From NCBI GenBank assembly GCA_937899895.1, contig CALBQR010000059.1:1-38223 (forward strand): a stretch of DNA of 38,223 bases, read 5' to 3'. The position numbers and the translations under genes were made by a program. This stretch comes from an uncultured Alistipes sp. Lineage in GTDB: Bacteria; Bacteroidota; Bacteroidia; Bacteroidales; Rikenellaceae. How positions within the stretch are numbered: position 1 is the stretch's first letter; the number at the start of each line of letters is the position of its first letter. The notes under the pieces are model-generated. The model was given only the letters and a program-made list of their open reading frames with translations, did no database searches and had not been told where the DNA came from. Shown piece by piece: positions 29,830-38,223 of the stretch.

Positions 29830-30306
29830 ATGAAGAAAATTCGCAATCCCTATATTGGCTTGGAGGCCGAGGGCTACAATTGCTTTGCTTGTGCGCCCCA
29901 TAATCCCTATGGTTTGAAGATGGAGTTCTACGAAGACGGCGACGATGTGGTTTGCTATTGGACACCGCGCACGGAGTATCAGGGGTGGGTTCAGACGCTG
30001 CACGGCGGTATTCAGGCGACGCTGATGGACGAGGTTGGCGGCTGGGTCATCTCGCGTAAGATCCAGACTTCGGCAATGACGACGGCGCTCAATATGAAGT
30101 ATCGCAAGCCTGTTCCGACGGGTGATGATGTGCAGGTTGAGGTGCGTGCGCATATCGTCGATCGCAAGCGTAGTTTTGTAATGATGGAGGCGACGCTCTC
30201 GTGTGGTGGCGAGGTCTGCTCGATGGCAGATATCACCTACTACTGTTTTTCGGAGCAGAAATCGCGCGAGGAGTTCCATTTCCGCAATTTTGAGTTGGAG
30301 GAGTAG
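29830..30306 (+). CDS. PaaI-type hotdog thioesterase
   Basis: 158 aa hotdog-fold protein of the PaaI/YiiD group. N-terminal CFACAPHNPYGLKMEF (17-32), core GWVQTLHGGIQATLMDEVGGW (56-76) with the HGG motif and catalytic Asp/Glu in DEVGG, then LNMKYRKPVPTGDDV. It hydrolyses acyl-CoA or a related thioester; the substrate is unknown. It is a monocistronic core gene that marks the return to the GC-richer chromosome after the tRNA. Confidence 0.88.
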   Translation: MKKIRNPYIGLEAEGYNCFACAPHNPYGLKMEFYEDGDDVVCYWTPRTEYQGWVQTLHGGIQATLMDEVGGWVISRKIQTSAMTTALNMKYRKPVPTGDDVQVEVRAHIVDRKRSFVMMEATLSCGGEVCSMADITYYCFSEQKSREEFHFRNFELEE

Positions 30307-30378
30307 TTTCCTCACGAAATGGAGTCAAAAAGCCGATAAACAAGAATACTTGTGAATTCAGAATAATACCTTTTACAT

Positions 30379-30957
30379 ATGAATTATTTGATTAAAATAC
30401 TCCTTGTTGTTACTTGTATCTTACAGACGACAACTCTTTACGCACAAAGCATATTGAATCAATATGACGAGCAGGGCAATAAGCACGGTCAATGGATTGA
30501 AGATGACAATATTCCTGAACGTAAAAGTATATACAACTATAATCACGGCAGAAAGGATGGAGTATTTTATATATATGACTATGGTAATTTATCATACGTG
30601 GGCGAATATGATGACGACAAACACGTTTCCTATTCTTGCTTTGACCGAGGAGTATTGATGTATGATTTTTATGATTTTGAATATGGCGATATACAGATTG
30701 ACCACCTGCGGTTTATAGGAAAGTGTAAAGGCAGAGCATACCACCCAAACGGCGTCATAAAACAGCAATTCATCACATATTTTGATGAAGGAGGCCCCGA
30801 AATGGATACTGCGTTTAGCCCTGAAATTAGCTACTATGATGAGAGTGGATATTTATATAAGGTCGAATATTACGCCACAGATTATCTCTTATCAGCGGTG
30901 TGGCATTATGATAAATCAGGAAATATAACGAAAAAAGAGTCAGAAGAACGGCATTAA
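30379..30957 (+). CDS. Secreted MORN-like (YwqK-type) repeat protein
   Basis: 192 aa with a signal peptide (1-~22, cleaved near LYAQS). The mature part has MORN-variant repeats: NQYDEQGNKHGQWIEDDN (27-44), RKDGVFYIYDYGNLSYVGEYDDD, GRAYHPNGVIKQQFITYFDEG and YDKSGNITKKESE. YwqK-like proteins of this kind often act as antitoxin or immunity partners, or as surface binders. The gene is AT-rich compared with the thioesterase before it, suggesting transfer. It stands beside other immunity-like genes. Confidence 0.65.
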   Translation: MNYLIKILLVVTCILQTTTLYAQSILNQYDEQGNKHGQWIEDDNIPERKSIYNYNHGRKDGVFYIYDYGNLSYVGEYDDDKHVSYSCFDRGVLMYDFYDFEYGDIQIDHLRFIGKCKGRAYHPNGVIKQQFITYFDEGGPEMDTAFSPEISYYDESGYLYKVEYYATDYLLSAVWHYDKSGNITKKESEERH

Positions 30958-31051
30958 AATTCCAATAGAATATTCAAATATTAATCCTAAAAATACTCAC
31001 ACAAAAAGAACAAGAGGTAAAGATTTAAGCAACGATATTTACAGATAGAGT

Positions 31052-32332
31052 ATGAAAAAAATATTATTCATATTATTTGTTCTCATAAATATACAATGCC
31101 TTTCGGCACAAGATCCACCTGCTATGTTTATGCGCCGACTCCCTAATCAAGAGTGGAACAAGTATATTGTACTATATCCCGAAGGGCTCTATCTTACAAC
31201 AGCGAGTGGGATCGGTAGCGTAATATGTTGGGGCGAGTGGGAGCAGAGAGATAGCATCATCCTTTTTAGGCGTTATCCCGAAGCCGTGAGCGAACAAGAT
31301 ATTGAATTTGAATTGGGGTACGATGCCGATGCCGAAGGGAGGACCATTTTAACAACCAATATTCAGGCTCTTGTCAATGTCAGTGCCAACGGGCTCTCGT
31401 CGAACACGCTTATATCGGGCGACGACAATCGTCAGGTGTTTCCGTATCAAGCAGACAGCGTCGGCGTTGTATGGAGATTTAACGAGCGAGGGCAACAAGT
31501 GAGGCGGGTGGCGTTGTATGACTCCGTAAACTCGCGCTACAACAATGTGGTGAGGATTAATATGACGGAAGATGATAGTTTTGCTTATGCGAACGTCAAT
31601 CGTAGCCATATAAACCATAGCTACATCATCGTAGAGGACGAGGTGCTTGTGGAACAAAACACCGGCTTGGAGTATGTTCGTATGGATAGCATTGGTGTCG
31701 AACGCTATATGAATCGCTATTTCTTTACAGATAAGATACTCGCGACCATCAACGAATATCGTAAGAACCATAGCGTAATACCCCATAGTTTTCCTATCGC
31801 TAAAGAACTATATAACCCCAACTCGGAGCGATTTATTCAAAAGTTTGAGAATAGCCAGAAAATGTTGTCGAGCGAAGAGTTGATCGATGCTATATGCAAA
31901 ATGTTGCGCTATGATAATGGGACTACTCGGCCCAGTAAGAAAATCCTAAATTCCGAAGATCAATACATCCTACTTGTAAACTATCTATTTTGTCGCAATG
32001 AGGATGCAAGAGAGGGAATATGGTATGATCTATACGATCAACTTGCAGAGTATCCTGTAAAGTTGCATATACTGATAGGTTATATTGAGATGTTGCCAGA
32101 TGACATACGCGGAAAGGCACAGGAGCAATTATGTCGCTCATTAGCTGGGGCACACATCATTATAACTGGAAGTTTTGATAGGGGTACATTCATCGAGAAG
32201 TTTTGGGAAATGATGAGGACTCCACAATATATAGACTATCTATCTGAAATAACCCGCGACATAGATACGCCACCTTTGGATATTACACATTATGACAAAG
32301 AAAATGACACAGACGATAGAGACCTTGAATAA
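31052..32332 (+). CDS. Unknown secreted two-part protein
   Basis: 426 aa with a signal peptide (1-~20, MKKILFILFVLINIQCLSAQ). I recognise no domain. The N-terminal part (~25-125) looks beta-rich (LYPEGLYLTTASGIGSVICWGEW). The part from ~240 to 425 looks helical, with repeats of amphipathic helices. It may be a cell-envelope protein. It sits between the MORN-like gene and an SMI1/KNR4 gene and is co-directional with them. Confidence 0.6.
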   Translation: MKKILFILFVLINIQCLSAQDPPAMFMRRLPNQEWNKYIVLYPEGLYLTTASGIGSVICWGEWEQRDSIILFRRYPEAVSEQDIEFELGYDADAEGRTILTTNIQALVNVSANGLSSNTLISGDDNRQVFPYQADSVGVVWRFNERGQQVRRVALYDSVNSRYNNVVRINMTEDDSFAYANVNRSHINHSYIIVEDEVLVEQNTGLEYVRMDSIGVERYMNRYFFTDKILATINEYRKNHSVIPHSFPIAKELYNPNSERFIQKFENSQKMLSSEELIDAICKMLRYDNGTTRPSKKILNSEDQYILLVNYLFCRNEDAREGIWYDLYDQLAEYPVKLHILIGYIEMLPDDIRGKAQEQLCRSLAGAHIIITGSFDRGTFIEKFWEMMRTPQYIDYLSEITRDIDTPPLDITHYDKENDTDDRDLE

Positions 32333-32381
32333 AAGAAAATTTGCATACAAGAACTTGTTTAAAAATTATTAATATTTGACT

Positions 32382-32867
32382 ATGATGAAAGATGTAATTG
32401 ATGAGTTGCGAAAATTTGCAGACGATATAACCGAATGGTATCCCCCTGCAAAACGAAAGGATATTGAGGAGTTTGAACATAGTCTTGACGTTAAGTTGCC
32501 TGATGATTACAAAGAGTTCTTGATGGAAACCAATGGTTTCCAGATGATGGGCCAAGATATATTCGGCATTAAGAATAGACAATTTGATCTATATGAAGCA
32601 TATCGTATAGAACACAACGAGGTCTATGTTAAGATGCCTCATCATTTGATCCCGATTTGCCCTGATGGATACGGCAACCACTACTGCTTTGACAATAGCA
32701 ATGACAATGTTGTCGTTTTCTGGGAATTTGATTTAGCAGCATACTACCAGGATAGACAAGAAGTGTATGAGCCCGAGGTGGTTTATCCTGATTTCAAATC
32801 AATGGTACAAGAGTTACTTATTGATTGGACATTGGAGGACTACAATTACGATGGGTCTGAGAAGTAG
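32382..32867 (+). CDS. SMI1/KNR4 (SUKH) family protein
   Basis: 161 aa. SUKH hallmark: PPAKRKDIEEFEHSLDVKLPDDYKEFLMETNGF (~21-53), then LIPICPDGYGNHYCFD (~89-104) and VVVFWEFD. SUKH proteins serve as immunity proteins against polymorphic toxins, often nucleases. Start set at the ATG 32382 (a TTG further up is possible, and ATG 32385 too). No toxin gene is visible next to it. Confidence 0.85.
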   Translation: MMKDVIDELRKFADDITEWYPPAKRKDIEEFEHSLDVKLPDDYKEFLMETNGFQMMGQDIFGIKNRQFDLYEAYRIEHNEVYVKMPHHLIPICPDGYGNHYCFDNSNDNVVVFWEFDLAAYYQDRQEVYEPEVVYPDFKSMVQELLIDWTLEDYNYDGSEK

Positions 32868-32911
32868 CAGATAAAATGCGAAAGGAATACAATGATTAAT
32901 AGGATGTAATA

Positions 32912-33580
32912 ATGAATAAGAGATTTTATACAATACGCGGTGCAGAGTTTGCTGCATTAGAGTCTGTTTTGGATTATGTTATGTTTCACCCCAATTTCCT
33001 TAAATGGGATACCGAACAACAGATTGCGGAAATTGAAAAGGCATTACCAAAGAATGCAAATTGCTTCAAGTTAGCGTATAGATCCAAATACCTTGATTTT
33101 TATAAGGAGGGGTATATTTATATTAGCAGACGCTTAAAAGATATTCTAAACGAATATAATTTATGTGCACAATATTACAACATTAAGATTGCAAAGCGAA
33201 AAGATATATCTAACTTCAAATGGTATTATCTTTTGAAACTGATGAGGTTTGATTGGTACTATTATCATTGGATCGATTTTAAGAGAAGTACATTTGCTTA
33301 CAATGATTCTATATTAAAAGAAGATTATATATATGTGGATATTAATTCCTATGATGATGTCAAAAAATGGCGAGCGCAACCTGATCATCAATATGGTCCA
33401 TTCATAGATCTTAGAGATATCGTTCTGACAAATTTATTCAATCCGGAATTAGATATGTTTCATCTTCCATTTACAACCGACATATTCGTGTCTGAACGCT
33501 TGAAAAATCGATTAGAACAAGAAGGCATTACGGGCATTGAATTCAATGAGTGGCCGTGTAAACTAATCCTAAGCGAATAG
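32912..33580 (+). CDS. DUF1629/Imm11-like putative immunity protein
   Basis: 222 aa, cytoplasmic. The C-terminal part, DIFVSERLKNRLEQEGITGIEFNEW (~190-214), resembles the DUF1629 type of immunity protein, in which the phrase 'VSERLK...GITGIEF' is typical. The N-terminal ~150 residues are not recognised. It lies 44 nt after the SUKH gene and precedes a terminator. AT-rich, so probably acquired with its neighbours. Confidence 0.55.
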   Translation: MNKRFYTIRGAEFAALESVLDYVMFHPNFLKWDTEQQIAEIEKALPKNANCFKLAYRSKYLDFYKEGYIYISRRLKDILNEYNLCAQYYNIKIAKRKDISNFKWYYLLKLMRFDWYYYHWIDFKRSTFAYNDSILKEDYIYVDINSYDDVKKWRAQPDHQYGPFIDLRDIVLTNLFNPELDMFHLPFTTDIFVSERLKNRLEQEGITGIEFNEWPCKLILSE

Positions 33581-33593
33581 CCTCTGATTTAGA

Positions 33594-33627
33594 AGTGGTC
33601 TAATGAGTTGGGTTAGACCACTTTCTT
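33594..33627 (+). terminator. Terminator after the immunity-like cluster
   Basis: Perfect 10-bp stem AGTGGTCTAA / TTAGACCACT (33594-33603, 33613-33622) followed by TTCTT. Confidence 0.85.
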
Positions 33628-33769
33628 GCCTCTCTTTGGGAGCGGATCGCCCCTATTTTTCCAAACTTTTTGCAGGTGTTTCTATAATTTTGTAACTTTA
33701 CAATCAGAAATCCGCGCGACCTCTCAAATCGGGAAGTCGCGCGGTTGATTTATAGCTATTTCGGGAATA

Positions 33770-35554
33770 CTATTTCTTCGCTTTTGGTTTTGCGCCCTCG
33801 AAAGTTGCGGTAGCGAGCACCTTGCGCGGAGCGGCCTCTGCCTCTGGCGTGTAGCGGAAGAACTCACGCACGGTGGTTATGATCTTGCCTGCGCGGGTCT
33901 GTTCGGGTTGAGGCGTGGTATCCTCGACGTGATGAACGTAGATATATTGCGGATCGGGCTGCTCGACACGCACCTCGATAGTATATGACTTGCCATCTTT
34001 AACCTTATCAATGGGCACGGTCAGCGTGCGCGACGATCCTGCCGCCAACATCATCTTCACCTCGCCCTCGGCAACAGCCGAACGACCAACATGAACGGTA
34101 TAGCAAACAACTGCATCAACGGGAGCCAACTCGCTGCCATTGGATATGATGAATTCGGTCTTATCCAGCTGACGTACCGCAACGCTCGATTGTGCAAGTG
34201 CAGGGGCGGGTGTGGTCGCATAATCCAGTCGGTCGCTATTCCACTCGCCGGCAGCAGCAGGGTAGAGCACGGGGCGCACCTGCTCCAAACGCTTCATTGC
34301 CAGATAACTCTCATACAAACAGTAACCATTCGACGACTGCTCGGCAATCGAGAATGCTACAACCGACGGGTGGTTCTTCGAGGCGTGATACATACCTATG
34401 GCGCGATCGACATAAGCCGCCTCCCACGTCGGGTCGTTCGACGGATTACCACCCACACGACGCGATGCGCTGTGGCGCGAGGTATTCACATCAGCCTGAT
34501 TGATCACATAGAAACCCAATCGGTCGCACAACTCATAGAGTGCGTCAAGCTGCGGACCGCCCTTGATTTTCAGCGCATTGTAACCCTGCTTGCGGAGCGC
34601 GCGCAGTTGTTCAGCCGTGGTTGCGATGTCCGAGGTCATTGCGAATTCGGCGGCGTGCAACTCAACGGGGACCTCATTGACGCTCATCTTGCCCTCCTTA
34701 AAACCGAGCGAACGGAAACCAATGGGCAGCACCAAATACTCGCCAAAACGACCCTCATATTGAGTCTTGATCACGGCGGTATAGAGGTAGGGTGCCTCGT
34801 GGCTCCACGCCATAACGTCTGCGATGTTGTCCAAGAAACGAACGGTATCCTCGCGCTGCATATCGAGTTTAAGATCGCGGTGGCCGTAGCTTACGACCTT
34901 ACCTGCGGGATCGAGCAACTCGTAGTGGATTCGATAATCTTTCGGATTGAGCAGGTGGCTTTTGAGTATCACACCCATAGCGAACAGACCGTTGCTGTGG
35001 TCGGCACGAGTATCGAGAACGATGTCGCGCACTCGCACTCGCGGCTGCGCAACAACATAGACGTAGGGTGCCGATGAGGGCTGCTCCGAGTGTTTAATGG
35101 CTTCTGCTGCCGATGCGCCCAACGTGCGGATTGTAAAGGTGTTACGCCCCTCTTTGCAATACTTCGTGATGTCAAACTCGGCAGGTGTGCGACCATCTTG
35201 ACTATACGCCACCTGCTTGCCATTCAGCTCGACGGCGTACGACGAGCCGACACCTTCGACGTGCAGAAATACCTCGCGGTCGATCCACGCAAAGGGCATT
35301 GCGAAGTGGGTCGAATAGAGTTTGTCGTTACCGATTGTTGAGGTCTGCCACTCGCCATCCGCCGGCATCGGCTGGAAATAACGCGAGCGGTCCAATCCTC
35401 CGAGCAGGGCCTCATTGCACGAGGCGTAGCTGATAATCGGGCAGCGTGCAGGCTCTTTGCCCACGGCGGTTACGGTCGGATTCTGCCACTCTTGCGCGGT
35501 GGCCGTTGAAAAAGCTGCAAGGAGCAGCAACGAAATATATCTTCGGAACTTCAT
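33770..35554 (-). CDS. GH2-like secreted protein, probably catalytically inactive
   Basis: 594 aa with a signal peptide (1-~20). Layout of a GH2 beta-galactosidase: sugar-binding domain (~50-170, YSTHFAMP...EVFLHVEGVGSSYAVELNGKQVAYSQDGRTPAEFDIT), immunoglobulin-like domain (~175-290), and a TIM-barrel part (~295-435, RKQGYNALKIKGGPQLDALYELCDRLGFYV). The acid/base motif normally SLGNESGNG is SIAEQSSNG here (402-410), with Gln406 for the Glu. The second catalytic Glu motif is not seen either, and the chain is short for GH2. It is therefore likely a pseudoenzyme or binding protein. Confidence 0.8.
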   Translation of the reverse strand: MKFRRYISLLLLAAFSTATAQEWQNPTVTAVGKEPARCPIISYASCNEALLGGLDRSRYFQPMPADGEWQTSTIGNDKLYSTHFAMPFAWIDREVFLHVEGVGSSYAVELNGKQVAYSQDGRTPAEFDITKYCKEGRNTFTIRTLGASAAEAIKHSEQPSSAPYVYVVAQPRVRVRDIVLDTRADHSNGLFAMGVILKSHLLNPKDYRIHYELLDPAGKVVSYGHRDLKLDMQREDTVRFLDNIADVMAWSHEAPYLYTAVIKTQYEGRFGEYLVLPIGFRSLGFKEGKMSVNEVPVELHAAEFAMTSDIATTAEQLRALRKQGYNALKIKGGPQLDALYELCDRLGFYVINQADVNTSRHSASRRVGGNPSNDPTWEAAYVDRAIGMYHASKNHPSVVAFSIAEQSSNGYCLYESYLAMKRLEQVRPVLYPAAAGEWNSDRLDYATTPAPALAQSSVAVRQLDKTEFIISNGSELAPVDAVVCYTVHVGRSAVAEGEVKMMLAAGSSRTLTVPIDKVKDGKSYTIEVRVEQPDPQYIYVHHVEDTTPQPEQTRAGKIITTVREFFRYTPEAEAAPRKVLATATFEGAKPKAKK

Positions 35555-35572
35555 TTTTTCGCACTAATTGAT

Positions 35573-35580
35573 TAACTTTG
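35573..35580 (+). promoter_or_regulatory. -7 box (TAACTTTG) of the HSDR_N/uvrA operon
   Basis: TAACTTTG, a perfect TAnnTTTG, 43 nt before the ATG at 35624. No -33 box is clear. On the opposite strand a TACCTTTA near 35593-35600 may serve the GH2-like gene. Confidence 0.6.
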
Positions 35581-35623
35581 CCATTCAGTTGGTAAAGGTA
35601 CGTAATTTTTTTGAAACAGCGCA

Positions 35624-36076
35624 ATGAACAGGCTCCCCAAACTCAATTTTCCTTCTTGTTGCCCTCGACTCACCGAGCGCAATGGGCAGACTATGGTGTG
35701 GGATGAACTGCGCCGAAAATGGTTGGTGCTGACTCCTGAGGAGTGGGTGCGCCGTCATCTGATAGCCTATCTTACGCACGAGTGCGGTGTGGCATTACAC
35801 TCTGTGTGTCAGGAGTATGCAGTGCGCGTCAATGGCCAGCCGCAGAGAGCCGATGTGGTGGTTTGCGGCAATTCGGGCGAGCCTCTGTTGTTGGCGGAGT
35901 GTAAGGAGCCGACGGTCGAATTGGACTCTTCGGTACGCGATCAGGCAATGCGCTACAATGCTGTTGTTGGGGCACGTTATGTGCTGCTGACCAACGGAAT
36001 CAAACTTCAAGGCTGGGAACGAACCGACGAAGGGTATATCCCATTGCGCTCGATGCCCGACCTGCGTGCCGAATAA
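35624..36076 (+). CDS. Stand-alone HSDR_N-like PD-(D/E)XK protein
   Basis: 150 aa. Its PD-(D/E)XK core has RADVVVCGNSGEPLLLAECK (~74-93), with Asp76, Glu91 and Lys93 in the proper places, preceded by an LTPEEWVRRHLIAYL helix and followed by RDQAMRYN. It resembles the HsdR N-terminal nuclease domain (HSDR_N_2) but without a helicase. This small protein is a core gene in many Bacteroidetes. Its role is unknown to me. It is 13 nt upstream of uvrA, suggesting a DNA repair context. Confidence 0.82.
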   Translation: MNRLPKLNFPSCCPRLTERNGQTMVWDELRRKWLVLTPEEWVRRHLIAYLTHECGVALHSVCQEYAVRVNGQPQRADVVVCGNSGEPLLLAECKEPTVELDSSVRDQAMRYNAVVGARYVLLTNGIKLQGWERTDEGYIPLRSMPDLRAE

Positions 36077-36089
36077 AAAACGAACGACG

Positions 36090-38135
36090 ATGGAAGATGA
36101 TAAGATTCGGGTGCTCGGTGCCCGCGTACATAATTTGAAGAATGTCGATGTCGAGATTCCGCGCAATCAGCTGGTTGTAGTTACGGGACTGTCGGGATCG
36201 GGCAAATCGTCATTGGCCTTCGATACGATCTATGCCGAGGGTCAGCGTCGCTATATGGAGACCCTCTCGACCTATGCCCGCCAATTCATCGGCAATATGG
36301 AACGTCCTGATGTCGATAAGATTACGGGATTAAGCCCCGTTGTGGCCATCGAACAGAAGACCACCAACAAGAACCCTCGTTCGACGGTCGGTACGGTTAC
36401 CGAGATCAACGATTTCTTGCGTCTGCTGTACGCCCGCGCATCGCGCGCCTATTCGCCCGTAACGGGGGAGCAGATGGTGCATTATACCGATGAACGCATT
36501 GTCGAACTGATCGAAGAGGGCTTTGCAGGCCGCAAGATTGCGCTGTTGGCACCCGTTGTTCGTGGGCGTAAGGGCCACTATCGTGAGTTGTTCGAGCAGT
36601 TTTTGAAGAAGGGCTATCTATATGCCCGCATTGATGGCGAGATTACCGATATTACAGTCGGTCTGAAACTCGATCGCTACAAAATACACCATATTGACTT
36701 GGTCGTTGATCGTCTGATTGTCGGAGCTTCGTCGCACGAACGCTTGGTTACAAGTCTTAAAGAGACAATGCGTCAAGGCAAGGGAACTATGGCTGTATAT
36801 GACTATGATACAGATGCTTCGCGTTTTTATAGCCGCCATTTGATGTGTCCTTCGACAGGCTTGGCATTCAACGATCCTGCGCCGCATACATTCTCGTTCA
36901 ACTCGCCGCAAGGTGCCTGCCCGCATTGTAACGGTTTGGGCGATGAGGCAGTTTTTGATCTTGAACGTATTGCACCCAACCCCAACCGTTCGATCCGTGA
37001 GGGCGGTATCGAGCCGCTTGGCAAGGCGCGCGCGAATACGCTCTTTGCGACGCTCGAAGCGTTGGGCCGTCGCTACGATTTTACACTTGACGATCCGATT
37101 GCCGCACTCTCGGAGGAGGCGATGAATGTGGTGCTGTATGGCGATCCGCAACCGATGGCTGTGGATTGTGGCGCATCGGTCGGTCGTCAGATGATTGCGT
37201 GGGAGGGCGTGGCCGAATATATCAACCGCTTGGACGATGACGATTCGCGCCGCGGAAATAAGTGGCGTGAGCAGTTCTTGGCGCGTCAGAAGTGTAGCGT
37301 TTGTGGTGGTTCGCGCCTGCGTAGTGAGTCGTTGCACTTCCGTGTGGGGGGTAAAAATATTGCCGAGGTGAGTGATATGAGTATCTCGGAATTTGCTGTT
37401 TGGGCCGAGCAGGTCGAGAATGAACTGACTGATAAAGAGCGTGCTATTGCTCACGAAATATTGAAGGAAATGCGCTCGCGTGCTGGTTTTTTGGTCGATG
37501 TCGGATTGGGCTATCTGTCGCTGTCGCGAGCATCGCGTTCGCTGTCGGGAGGTGAGAGCCAACGTATTCGCTTGGCTACGCAGGTGGGCTCGCAGCTGGT
37601 CAATGTGCTCTACATTTTGGACGAGCCGAGTATTGGTCTGCATCAGCGCGATAATCGCCGTTTGATTCGCTCGCTCAAAGAGTTGCGCGATGCGGGTAAC
37701 TCGGTGATTGTGGTCGAACACGATGAGGAGATGATTCGTTCGGCCGACTATGTGGTCGATGTCGGTCCGCGAGCCGGAATGAAGGGTGGCCATATCGTTG
37801 CGGCAGGAACGCCCACCGAGATTGAGAATAGCGATTCGCTTACGGCTGACTATTTGACAGGCCGCCGTTCGATTCCGATGCCCGAAAAATTGCGTACGGG
37901 CAATGGCTTGTCAATTGTGCTGCGCGGAGCTACGGGCAACAATTTGAAGAGTGTAACGGTTAGCTTCCCGTTAGGTAAATTCATTTGCGTTACGGGCGTG
38001 AGTGGTAGTGGTAAGTCGTCGATTGTGAATGAAACGCTACGCCCGATATTGAGCCGCGAATTGTATCGTTCGCTCGATCAGCCTCTTCCGTATGAGTCGA
38101 TCGAGGGCGTGAAAAATATCGATAAGCTCGTTCTT
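36090..38135 (+). CDS. uvrA: Excinuclease ABC subunit A, cut off near its C-terminus
   Basis: About 682 codons. ATPase 1 Walker A GLSGSGKSS (33-41), the UvrB-binding and insertion regions, zinc motif CPHCNGLG (~275) with only one Cys in its first half (MCPSTG), a second zinc pair CSVCGGSRL, signature SLSGGESQRI (~483), Walker B VLYILDEPSIG, and ATPase 2 Walker A GVSGSGKSS (~641). UvrA is the damage scanner of nucleotide excision repair. After VKNIDKLVL the sequence leaves UvrA: the expected DQxPIGRTPRSNP is missing and DNA from another gene begins. The gene is truncated by a join, not by a stop. Confidence 0.96.
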
Positions 38136-38222
38136 TACAAGGGTAATGGGGTGCAAAGCCCCTGCCTTGTACTTCTTACCGGGCATGGTGATGTCGATAC
38201 GCTCACTTGCGTATTTCTTCTC
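38127..38222 (-). CDS. pheS: Fragment of phenylalanyl-tRNA synthetase alpha subunit
   Basis: The last ~95 bases read on the minus strand, without a stop, as EKKYASERIDITMPGKKY, then KAGALHPITLVKNE. This is the conserved border region of PheS, in which the helical N-terminal arm ends with an 'IDxTxPG..x.G.LHPxT' motif before the catalytic domain. The reading frame crosses 9 bases (38127-38135) that also fit uvrA. Only ~32 residues are visible, so the identification rests on that motif. Confidence 0.7.
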
Positions 38223-38223
38223 C

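Noticed and set aside
36618..37793. 391-aa minus-strand reading frame inside uvrA
   Set aside because: It is antisense to conserved UvrA motifs. Codon bias of GC-balanced genes commonly creates such long antisense frames.

Overview
The bulk of the window (about 1.1-38.1 kb) is a chromosome segment from the Bacteroidales, most likely Alistipes/Rikenellaceae-like; the genus is an inference. The evidence is the repeated Bacteroidetes sigma-ABfr promoter signature (TTTG, about 19 nt, TAnnTTTG) in front of many transcription units, starts that mostly lack Shine-Dalgarno sequences, and gene types typical of the phylum (SagB-like lipoprotein, DUF2693 SH3 protein, stand-alone HSDR_N protein next to uvrA). 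Both ends look foreign. Positions 1-879 encode the N-terminal 293 codons of a very AT-rich, Clostridia-like dnaA with a strong SD. The last ~95 bases break uvrA and read, on the opposite strand, as pheS. Both are best read as assembly or scaffold joins.

Layout. 1.1-9.9 kb is housekeeping and surface biology: SagB-like lipoprotein, a GNAT-HAD fusion, a GntR/YtrA-controlled ABC exporter operon with a visible palindromic operator, ung-rfbD, a secreted alkaline phosphatase, and a metal permease with an HMA tail. 9.97-12.7 kb is a compact accessory unit: a WYL-domain regulator followed by an operon of a HIRAN protein, a PUA/EVE-like domain fused to a SpoT-like HD hydrolase, and a 77-aa protein. 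Two copies of a promoter-operator module lie between the regulator and the operon; one operator is a perfect 10-bp inverted repeat. This is the best candidate for an undescribed regulated (probably anti-phage) system.

13.0-29.5 kb is a more AT-rich accessory island ending at a tRNA-Lys(CTT) gene. It holds a phage/plasmid II/X-type replication protein, an eight-gene minus-strand type I restriction operon (small protein, hsdM, Abi-alpha-like, hsdS, ApeA-like HEPN, GmrSD-like DUF262/DUF1524, hsdR, FRG), a divergent set of small genes with a small serine recombinase, a structured leader, and a large serine recombinase whose last codons run antisense through the tRNA and its terminator. Between the ApeA-like and GmrSD-like genes lies a 21-codon scar that fuses the start of an hsdR to the end of an hsdS. 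It suggests that two type I operons, each with one cargo gene between hsdS and hsdR, were merged.

29.8-33.6 kb carries a thioesterase and a cluster of secreted or immunity-like proteins (MORN-type, SMI1/KNR4, DUF1629-like). 33.7-38.1 kb carries a GH2-like secreted protein whose acid/base Glu appears to be Gln, then the HSDR_N protein and uvrA as an operon.
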